27,071 nt of DNA. Source: Ectocarpus siliculosus. Lineage: Eukaryota > Sar > Phaeophyceae > Ectocarpales > Ectocarpaceae. Below are positions 1-9,200 of the stretch, piece by piece. The translations under genes and the position numbers were made by a program. The notes beneath the pieces were generated by a model. That model saw only the letters and a program-made list of their open reading frames with translations, made no database searches and was not told the DNA's origin. Every line of letters starts with the position of its first letter. Position 1 is the first letter of the stretch. Location of the stretch: contig FN648195.1 in the NCBI GenBank assembly GCA_000310025.1, forward strand, positions 142,855-169,925, written 5' to 3'.

Positions 1-33
1 CCTTCCTTTTTACGGGCCTCCCCACCTTTCATT

Positions 34-56
34 CCCCCCCCCCCCCCCCCCCCCCC
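34..56. repeat. Poly-C homopolymer tract
   Basis: An uninterrupted run of about 23 C near the left end. It directly precedes a CAG that could act as a splice acceptor, so it may be a polypyrimidine tract. Its length also makes it a likely place for assembly or sequencing error. Confidence 0.8.
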
Positions 57-58
57 AG

Positions 59-188
59 ATCTTGTTTGGTCCCCGACATGGAGTCGTTGATAAAGAGGAG
101 GGTGTTGGGGCGGCGGGGCATTGATGATGGATGTTTTGGTGCGTTGGTTGCTTCCAACCGTGCAAGAGACCACCACCATGCGGTGTAA
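59..188 (+). CDS. Possible 3'-terminal exon of a gene entering from the left
   Basis: After the poly-C tract and a CAG acceptor at 56-58, one frame (first full codon at 60) stays open to a TAA at 186-188. It encodes about 42 residues, starting SCLVPDMESLIKRRVLG and ending in a His-rich tail (DHHHAV). The acceptor position and the basic/acidic mix are compatible with coding. The segment is short, no family is recognised and upstream exons lie outside the window. It could equally be chance. Confidence 0.25.
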
Positions 189-2290
189 CATTTTTTGTCT
201 CTTCGATTTTAAAGTGTTGGTACGCAGTTGTTCGTTTTTTTTGCGCTCTTCCCCTCGGTGGGGCTCGAAACCCTTCGTTCTTTTTTTTTTGGTTGGCCGG
301 CCCTCGTTTTTTCGAGCACAGTCACACAGCATAGCATTTATTTAGGAAATCTGTTACTGTTTCTGCTTAGGGATAGGGTTAACCCTAACAGCGTAAACCT
401 GATGCGCCCGGGAAGCTATTAGCCCGCCGTGCGGCGGCGAAATAGAAGCACCCGCCTCAGTTTCGTATTTTTCCCCGAATCTGCGGCCGCGTTTTCTTTT
501 GCCCGCACACCCCCCCATCAGGCAGCACGGGTTAGATAGATGCGCTTCGCCAGGAGAGAGCCGTGTACATGTATGCATGCATGACGTGCACCTTTCGGCT
601 GCACGGGCTTCGTGTTGCATGCTGTATGTAGGAGTAGAGGAGAGGGGAATCGGTGTTACCTCTGCGAAGGTGTTACCTCTGCAAAGCGCGGTGTCGCGTT
701 TCTTTGTAGACTTGTGCCGAGCGCTCGTGGGAAAGGGGACGAGCGCTTGGCATTTATCTTGCCCCCCTGGCTCCCGCCTTGCGCTTGGGCGTTCCGCTCC
801 TGGCTTACCAAGGATGTTTACCACCACCACCAGCGGCGGCAGCAGCAGCAGCTGCAGCAGCACGCGAGAGGTGGTTCAAGTTCGACGTAGATGGGCCGCA
901 TGCATGCGTGGCAGAAGATGGCAGCGTAGTCAACCAACTCTATGTATAGGAAACGTGAGCCGCAGATAGTTGCGCTTATAAAACGCAAAGAAGATATTTT
1001 TGTTTTGTGTCTCGGGGGAGCAATTTGTGCTCGTCGATCCCAGGGAATATAAAGGTTTTTGGACGGGGGAATTCATTCTTTCGGTTATTGTACGTAGCAA
1101 GGGTAGCAAGACAAGAGGGAAGCCTGAATGAAACATCCCCCTCCCCCGGTTTCGAGATTGTGTGACTCTCGGTACCGTAGGAGCGCTATTAATGGTGGGT
1201 AATCGTTGTGTTTAAGTGTTGTGCAGCCCTGTGCTCTCCAACCACTGCGGGAGTACGTACGTGGATCGGATTACGTGTTTTTTGTTGGTATTCCTTGTGT
1301 TGTTGACGAAGAGTTTTTTTTTTCTGGAATGCATGTATGTGCATCGCGGGGTGTGGAAAGTGTTTCGTCCATCAGCGCACCCCTCCCTCTCCTTGTTCAA
1401 GCGAGTTGCAGTTTTGTGACGTGTTTGATTTCAGTTTGCTTTTTCTGTTACGTGCACCCGATGCGTTACCGTACGTATGTGGTCGCGACGCGTTGTTTCG
1501 TCATCGCGATGTGTAACTAAACTCCATTGGGGATTGGGGAGGCCTGGTTATCCTAGCATACACTTGTCTTGAAACAATCCAAGAGTAACTTGTGGAAACT
1601 CGCGGCGGGCACGGTCCTATTCAACCATGTAGTAACTCGTTGTTGCCATCTGATCGCCCCCAGTCGACAATTTGGAAGCAAAATCGAGGGCTTCGAGCAA
1701 ACTGACTGGTGGTCAAAACTGCCGATTGAATTTCACATTTCGTTCATGCAGAACAAACCGTATTTTTTTTTTCTTGGCAAACAGAACAAATTCATCTCTT
1801 CCACAATGAAATCTGGCGTAGATTGTACTTGAAGCAATGATTTCGTAGCTTAGACTATGTATTGCAAGGATAGAATTTCCATTCGACATTACAGCATCCA
1901 TCGGTTGTAATAGCCCGTGTTCGTCAATCTGGTTGAATGAATCCCAATGGGAAACTTAGGGTTGGATGCGAGTGTGCATGTATGTATTGATAGTAGACTG
2001 GTAGCGCCGAGCACGCTTTTGTACGCGCTCGATCTTCTCTTTTTAGAAAGTAAACATAAACCTCACAGAAAGATTATTTGGACTACAATATGTACTTCTC
2101 TTTTGCAAGACAAGTAAAAAAAATAAAATCGTAGACATACATGTATTTTCTGACGCTATGAGTCCATTGCTAATCTGTCTCAGACTCTTTTCTATGATAG
2201 AGATGGTTTCGTTGTGTCATATTAAGAAAAAAAAAAAAAAATGAAGTCTTCTAATATTCATGGAAAAAGAATGAAACCGCCGCATTTCGA
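189..2290. other. Intergenic region, no gene supported
   Basis: About 2.1 kb of T-rich and mixed sequence. Open frames occur on both strands over the same bases, for example 354-863 (-) against 499-969 (+), with no recognisable domain or splice-linked structure. It contains a short ACC/CAG triplet-rich patch at about 820-865 and an A-run at 2226-2240. I see no RNA gene or element. Confidence 0.6.
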
Positions 2291-2299
2291 TCGCGCCGC

Positions 2300-2524
2300 G
2301 TGATCGATCGCCCGTCTCCCTTTGTGCGGCTGAAATTCATGGACGAGGCAAATCAAGCGAGGACCGTGGACGCCGCCAACTTCGTTGCTGATTGCCCACA
2401 CAATAGTACTCGAGGATCATTCACTGCAGTGATGGTAGAACTGCAGCACCAGCGGTGGCGCTCCCATCGCCGACGTGGGTACATGATTTCACATGATGAC
2501 GCCTCTCCCAATCATGTGCTGTAG
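2300..2524 (+). CDS. Weak single-exon ORF, 74 codons
   Basis: An open frame with a fairly balanced composition (includes FVRLKFMDEANQARTVDAAN). There is no recognisable domain and no splice partner could be assigned. It uses a GTG rather than ATG as its listed first codon; the first ATG lies at 2339. It may be a fragment of a decayed gene or element, or non-coding. Confidence 0.15.
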   Translation: MIDRPSPFVRLKFMDEANQARTVDAANFVADCPHNSTRGSFTAVMVELQHQRWRSHRRRGYMISHDDASPNHVL

Positions 2525-2665
2525 TCTAAGAACAAATCTCTCAGACTATTCCCAGCATAAACAACAAAACACATGTTTGTACGATGCGTGTAGCAGTACA
2601 TTCCAGCAGTTGTTCCCGTGGTATGGGGAGTGCATACTTTGGTATTGAGTCCGACCCCCGGATTT

Positions 2666-2790
2666 ACCCTCCTCGCAGATGTCGTCCAAGAAGCTCACGA
2701 CCCGAACAGTCTCCTGCACGAGGGCTTTGGCTATGTCGGGAGATGTGGAGCAGGCGGTGTTCCAGGCGAGTGGGCGAGTATAACCTTCCC
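2666..2790. other. Strand-ambiguous exon-like block
   Basis: Both strands look exon-like. On plus, a pyrimidine-rich stretch ending CTCGCAG at 2680 precedes an open frame (VVQEAHDPNSLLHEGFGYVG). On minus, the frame DIAKALVQETVRVVSFLDD runs into a reasonable donor (GAGG|GTAAAT). No neighbouring exon could be joined in phase on either strand, so no gene is called. Confidence 0.2.
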
Positions 2791-3654
2791 GCGTATGTAT
2801 ATCTACCGTAGTCTTCATGCGACTCAGCTCGGTCTACGATTTCCTGCTGTTGATCCTACAGTCTACTGCTAAGAGAACCGCAGACTTCCTCACCCCATTC
2901 ACCATGTGACATATTGTATTAATCCGTTTGAATGCCGAACAACATTTTTCACTCTTGAGCATCCATTTATTCACAGCGGACCCGCTTCTCCCCGGCGATC
3001 GAGGACGCCGACACCTCACGATGGCCGGTTCCGCTACCGAACAATTCCGCCCTTGTCGAAGGGTGCTGACCCCGGGCTTTTCCGGAACGGAGGAGGCCCG
3101 CCCACAAGGACTGGCGAGAATCGAGTCCTCTCCGCGTGTGACTCCCAGGCCCACCGGCCTCCGCACGAACGCGAAGGCATCGCGCCGATCTGGATATGAC
3201 ATTCCAGACCCAGGATTGGTGGTGAGGGGTCGCACCCGGTCCAGCCTGCAGAAGTATGTTTTGTGGGTGTGGGGGGGGTTCGGTTCGGTGAACGGCTCAA
3301 TGGCAGGAATTAAGTCCTCTCTTCCGCAATTAATTGCTGCAAGGTTTGGCCCGATTTTGCGGCGCGTCGCTTGTACCGGAAAGAGCGACCTGTGAAATTG
3401 GACGTACTGTAGTGATAACTACAACTATCACCACCCAGCGCTTCTTGAGCGTTGATACACATGTCAGCTGGTGGTGGTTATCTCACGGCGCGCATGTAGC
3501 AGTGTATACAATAGGAATACCGTCATAGTGTACTCTCCGATCGTCGTTATGGCAACGAATCGTGCTCATGCCTTATCACCTTTCCACTTCGCCCCCCCCC
3601 CCCCCGCGCGCGCTTTGTGACCACCTTGTTCAGCTCCAGTCCAAACATGTGGTG
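2791..3654. other. Region upstream of the 183-residue gene, no gene supported
   Basis: It includes a GC-rich stretch (about 2970-3270) open in several frames on both strands, which reflects composition rather than coding. A C-run at about 3592-3605 and the pyrimidine-rich bases up to the CAG at 3633 resemble a 3' splice site. An upstream non-coding exon of the next gene, or an N-terminal extension of it, is therefore possible. No promoter motif is evident. Confidence 0.45.
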
Positions 3655-5154
3655 ATGGACGACACGGGGCGACCCGCCAAGGAACGAGTTTCCGGAGAGC
3701 TTACCTTAGAGAAGGCCTTTGGTACGTGCGTTGCTCGAGCAAGGTGACACTCCGTCGACTCTACCGCTTCACTATTGCCCCCGATCTCTGCCATCCATTG
3801 TATTATGGTTTCGAATTATCATCGTCGTTCACACTTTTACCCTCACCAAAACAGGGTTGAAATGATGCCATATTTAATCACAGCAGCTTTGGTGCTTGTC
3901 GCCGTCTTCAGGTTTGAAACGAAAAGTGAACTCTCAACGTGAGAAGCGCGGAGGGGTGCCTGCGAAGGCTAACCCCGGGGACAAGCTCTTCCATCATGTC
4001 GACTACTCCCCGGGGTATCACAAGACCGGAGAAATCATTGTCGGGAGCTCTTTTTGCAGGTAGGAGCGGTCCGTTCCTTGACTTGTGGCTTATCCCGCCA
4101 CATGGAGATACCTAACGCCTCTCCTCTGGTCGACAACCGGGTATTTGTGCGAACGATATGTCTACCTTCGGCGAAGCTTGACAGGTGCTGTGCAGGTGTT
4201 CAGATAGGTCTGACAACAGAGGTTTTTCATGCGAACGCGTGCCCTAAGGGACATACTTGTCTCCCATTTACCGTCCCAGCCCTTCCTTGCGAAATATACG
4301 CGGACACACAACAGGACGAGACACCGTGGCGGTAGTGGGCACGTGGGCCCTGGGCAGGCCTCCCACCCCGCCCCCGTCCCGGAAGAAGTCGGGTACGCCC
4401 TTACCTACCGAAAGCCGAAGATGACGTTCGACGAGACGCGGCAGGCCGCGCAGTACGTGGAAGATCTGAGAGGAGTGCTTGGGCTCACGGTATGAGAGTA
4501 CTGCAGGGGAAAACGTGTATGTAATGCGTGAAGTATATGGTAGCACTCTCGCGGTTGGTCCATGCGTATTGTGCTTGCTAAAAATAGGAAATTCTGTCGC
4601 GGTTGGTCCATACGTATTTGTGCTTGCTGAAAGTAGGAAATCTGTCACGGTTGTAGGAAATTTATCGCGGTTGGTCCATACGTATTTGTGCTTGCTAAAA
4701 GTACGAAATTCTGTCGCGGTTGGTCCATACGTATTGTGCTTGCTAAAAGCAGGAAACTCTATCAGCGATGGCCGTGATGTCTTCAGCGAACAAGGCTATT
4801 GGTGTAGCCTAGACTACAGCAGTATAGTCTCGACAACTTACGTGCGTGTCAGGTATAATAACGGCCAAGCACTCAACGTTTAGCTTGCCTGGAGCACCAT
4901 GTCACCGTCACCCTTATCCCCGCAAACCTTGATGATGCGTGATGCTTCCAAAGTGCCATCCAACAATAATACATGTCTCGCCTACACGACAGGAGGAAGC
5001 ACCCGTTCCCGAAGCGGCCGCCGGACACGAAGCGGGGGCGAGCTGGGAAGAGAGAACTGGAATGCATACTTGGAAAAAAAAAGATAAATCATCGCCAGAT
5101 TCAGCAAGGGTAGAGCGGGCTGCTGAAGAGGCAACCCCTGGGAAACAGTCCTAA
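3655..5154 (+). CDS. Unrecognised 183-residue protein, four exons
   Basis: Exons 3655-3721, 3912-4059, 4315-4489 and 4993-5154 join through GT..AG introns with matching phases (1, 2, 0) and total 552 nt, ending in TAA. The product starts MDDTGRPAKERV. Its most conserved-looking stretch is residues about 41-70, with the core HHVDYSPGYHKTGEIIVGSS. Next come a Gly/His/Pro-rich linker, a charged helical part (TFDETRQAAQYVEDLRG) and a C-terminal segment with ERTGMHTWKKKD and an acidic/Ala-rich tail. There is no signal peptide or membrane segment, so it is probably soluble. I chose the ATG at 3655 because it gives a sensible N-terminus. The same frame is open upstream to an acceptor-like CAG (3633 or 3639), so an earlier start exon is possible. 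I do not recognise the family and assign no function. It is convergent with the FGE gene, about 1.07 kb away. Confidence 0.72.
4549..4761. repeat. 48-bp minisatellite inside intron 3
   Basis: Copies begin at 4549, 4597, 4664 and 4713, each opening TCGCGGTTGGTCCAT and carrying GTGCTTGCTAAAA. A shortened partial copy sits at 4645-4663. The copies differ by a few substitutions and 1-nt indels. The array lies wholly inside the intron between exons 3 and 4 of the 183-residue gene. Confidence 0.9.
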
Positions 5155-6223
5155 AAGCGAGATATCCTACGGTCGAGACAACCACTGCGGTCGCCAAGCG
5201 TTGCGAGCTTCGGAGCAAGAACGCGGCATGCACACACACAACCAGGAAACCCGGCGGCGTTGGTTCGTCGCTTATCATGAACAATTGTGGAGCTCCAACT
5301 TTGTGACGCCCTCGTGTTGAAGATTCTTGGCGCAACCTTGCCCCCCGACCCCCGTTGTCGAACATGCAGACGAAGTCAGCCACGGCACATTCATCACCAA
5401 AGGCCTTGTCTCGCTTGTAACCAACGACAGGAACAGACATGGAGCAATGTTGCTCCGATAACCCCTACGCACCAACCAATGATGTCCATTGTCCCAACGT
5501 CAGAAACCGTGATAAACAAGACGGCAAGTGCCGGTTTGGAGGGTGGTATCAAGAGCACACATCCGCCTCGACAAAGGAAACATCCAACGATCCACCACTC
5601 ATGTTTTACCATATTTCTGCCGGGTAGCCATGTGCGTGGCTCGAAAGCATTGGCGTCGCAATCGTGTGCGCCTGTCACCTCCGCCACCAAATCACCTTCC
5701 TTCTTTCCCTCCCTCTCTTTTCTCACGTGCAGATAGGCCAACGTTCTTCTTTGTGGCCATTTTTTTTTTGTTTTCCCTCGACCGGCCGTAGGACCGACAC
5801 CAAAACCACACGCACGAGTCGCACTCCAACATATAAGCGACACCAAGCACAACTCCGTGCAATTACGGAATTCTCTGAGACAGGCCCCATCTGGTAGGCA
5901 AACGGATCAGTCACCCCACTGTTTACCTTTCTCTTCTGCGATACTACGATTCTATCCCTGCCCACGAGAAGAAGAGTAGCCGCCACTGGTGTCTGCTCGT
6001 GTACATGCATTTCTTCCCGACCAGCACCACACAGCAACAACCACACCTACCGCCACAAAAGCAACCATCGACAACAACCAAGCTCAATAAACAAACTATT
6101 GGTTGGCTTGTTTTGTTTTAGTTTCGGGTGTTTTTTCAGTTTTGGGGACGCAAAAATTTGGACAAAACAACCACAACAACCAGCCCAAAAAAAAAAAAAC
6201 ACATTCACGTCGCAGCAGCCATG
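5155..6223. other. Convergent intergenic region
   Basis: This lies between the stop of the plus-strand 183-residue gene and the stop of the minus-strand FGE gene, so it should hold both 3' UTRs. Overlapping open frames on both strands (5287-5736 +, 5394-5852 -) look like chance. AATAAA occurs on the plus strand at about 6087-6092, but it is far from the plus-strand stop. An A-run is at 6187-6199. No gene is supported. Confidence 0.55.
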
Positions 6224-9200
6224 TCACAGCTTTCCGTTTTTTCTTGGGTCGCCATGATCATCATCATCGTCGCCACTTCTTTCGGCCTTGCCGTCATTGT
6301 TCGTTGCCCCCCCCCCGGCGGCGGCGGCGGCGGCGCCGCCGCCTGATCGCGGTGCCGTCTTCGGAACGTCCGCGGCGCAACGGAAGCCTTGATTCGAGGT
6401 GCCGCTGTCGATATCGGACTTGGTGCGGGCGGCCGGACGGTACCTGAGAAGAGGAGGAAAACGACACGTTCCGCCGGAAAAAACGGGTCACCGCCGCCGC
6501 CGGGATATGCAACGGCTAAGCACGTTTGTTGTTTTGTCTACGCGCTGGTTAGGTATTTCGTTGTCGTGCGTGGTGTTTCGAGCGGCGGGGGAGAGAGCGC
6601 AAAATGTCGTGCTTTCAACACCGCCTACAGCTTCCCTGTGGTATTGCCGTGACATAGGTAGTGTAGGTCGAAGGGCTTCGGGTTTACGGCAGCTAGCGCC
6701 ACATATACCGCTTGCTAGTCGCGCAAAGTGCCGGGAGTGGGGGAACCTCCGGCCTGGCCGGGTACCTGGCGGGACGAGCCCCTATTTAGTGATATACCAG
6801 TAGCCATGGTGGCTGGCGGCAACGGTAAGCATATGAATACGTACGACATCATCGCAGGATGCGAGAACAAAAAAAGCATGGTATACTCGCGAAGCTCGTT
6901 GCTGGCATCCCAAACACTGGGCCGAAGACACGGTAGCGCCGCAAAAAAGCTCTCGAGGTTCCACCATCCGCGTCAGGCAGGCACACGTGGACGGTACCGC
7001 AGCAACCGCTTTCAGAGGAGCCCTCCGCCAGCGCCCTCCGCAAGCGATCCGACCACGCTTGTGCAGCAGTATGTAGCCAGACGACGAGCAGGAGCTGCTC
7101 CATCTCAACTTTCGTCGGTGGTCAGGAGAGAAAGAAACACAAATCTACGTGTGTAGGGTCGTGCTGTTTTCACACCTGTAGCAGTAGGTGTGGTGGCACA
7201 GGAAAGACCCCCCCTTCTTGGTCTTCTCCGTTCCCCTTTTGGGGCCCCGTGGATTGTTCTGACAGGGAGGGAGGGAGGGAGGGAGGGAGGGCAAGGGAGT
7301 GCCAGGAGTAAGGAGGGGAGGGGGGTGGTATATCTACCGATGGCCTTACTTGCAAGGGTCAAGCCGACTCTTATGTCCGGCTTGGCTACAATTTCAGCGG
7401 TGGTCCATGGTTTGTCATTCCTCAACGAGACAATTAAGCATTTACATTGGTCAGCCGATCGGCGTGGTCAATGCAACTCGAAGAAACAAACACGCAGTTC
7501 ACCGCACACGTGCCCTCGTCCTCTGGCAAGGGTTGGGGGTTGCAACCTCGGCTGAACCCCCATCTCATTGCGCAGGCAAGCATCCCGGGTTGGGTGGGTG
7601 GGGGTAAGCTCGACTAAATCTCGATCCCATCCCGCCGGCCGCACCTGCTTGTACTTGGACCGATCGGGGGTCCACCAGTCCTCCACCCACTCCCACGCGT
7701 TGCCGACGGCATCTCTCAGACCCAGGGAGTTCTGCGGAGGGAAGGCGTCGACGGGGGACGTGTAGGGGAACCCATCCTCTGCCAGGTTGAGGGTCGGAAA
7801 TGTGCCCTTGAAGGGGGAGGAGGGAAAAGCAAAGAGAGAGGTTAAAAAGAAATGTTGTAGCTGTACAAACGACGGGTGGTGGGGGGTTCGAAAAAAGGCA
7901 TGTTGCAGCTGAGCACACGGCGGGGCGGCCGGATTGAGGCGCACCGGGGGGGTAGCCAAACATGAAGTGCAACGTCGTAGGGGCAGAGATGGGGGGAAGG
8001 AGGGATGTACTCATGCAATGCATGGTTGTCACATCATTGTGGCACAGGCGGCACGTTGCTCTCTGAGAACAAGCGGCTCGACGCGACAACCCTGACGAAG
8101 ACCATGCACATCACGCAGCGCCGCCCTCACTGCTGAAGGGGTCGTGAGACGGGTGGAGGAATAACCGACAGCAAAGCACCGCATTTCGTTTTGGGCGCAG
8201 CGTCCGGGGTCCGCACCCTTGCCTATGAAACCGCGACCACCCTTGCAAAGTATTTTCTTGTGGTGCCGTGGCTCCTCGCTGATCGATCACGCTTCACCCA
8301 TTCGCAGGCAACAACAACAACAGCAACAGCAACAACAACAACAAAACCATGATCAACAATGAGCACGCCTCTCAGTCGCGCGTACCTGCCATATGTTCGC
8401 GCGGTGCTGGCCCTCCGGCGTAAGATCGTCTCCCCACGGGTACCGCGGCATTGCCCTTCCCCTTTCCTCGCCCTCGCCCTCGCCTGCTGCTTCTACCGGG
8501 TCGCCCTGAGCCGCACGCTCCCACTCCGCCTCGCTGGGCAGTCGGCCGCCCCTCCAACGGCAGTACGCTTTCGCGTCGTTCCAGGACACCTGAATTTTGA
8601 TTTTTACCGCGTATTTGAGCACCCGGTTCGTCGTTAGGCTCTCAAGTTTCATCAAGTACGTTTCATAAGAGCGTAGTACGACTCAGAGACCTAGATGTTG
8701 TTGTTTGTCTAGTCAATATTGCCGGGTTTCCGGCCCACGTTTGTAGCCACCATCGGCATGAGGGTAGCTGCATGTTGGATTGTCAATAACCAACCGCATG
8801 GAAACATGGTTCATTGGCGAACCCCTCGGTTCTAAACACGTATTGGCATGCTTGGACAGAAACGTTGTCTGTGGGTGCTTGCAGACAAATGTTCTTCGGG
8901 TGGTTCGGCCCTTTGCAGTGTGTTGTTGGCCTTGGAGTGGGGCTGGTAACACGATAATCGTGGCGGGGGGGTAAACGTCGGTCGTCGATAACGTCAAGAT
9001 GGATAGACAACAGCTGGAAGAGAGACAACAGAGAGAGCGCGAAGTTATTTCGTGCCAATGTACTTGTGCGGAACAAACACGTCTATTCCCAAGCTCTAGC
9101 TTTAGCTTGGGTCTCAGTCGATCAAAAAAAAAAATTCCGTCTGTCTGTGGAGTTTTCAGTAGCATAGCGGACCTCTTGCGCGACTGGGTCGAAAAGGCCG

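Noticed and set aside
2928-3395. 155-codon plus ORF as a gene or retroelement remnant
   Set aside because: It is GC-rich, open in several frames on both strands, and has no recognisable domain, terminal repeat or splice partner.
4479-4883. 134-codon ORF with a repeated AVGPYVLCLLK peptide
   Set aside because: It is created by the 48-bp minisatellite, lies within an intron and is in a different frame from the flanking exon.
4982-5852. Long minus-strand ORFs (152 codons each)
   Set aside because: One is antisense to the last exon of the 183-residue gene. Both overlap open plus frames and have no recognisable domain.
7468-7640. FGE exon 7 reading on through WDRDLVEL
   Set aside because: Ending at CAG|GTGCGG and joining exon 8 at CAG|AACAAT gives the same residue count as human FGE between WW and KKGG, and better splice sites.
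8309-8345. CAA/CAG run as part of a CRISPR or regulatory array
   Set aside because: It is a simple microsatellite in an intron. No spacers or conserved repeats of CRISPR type occur in the window.
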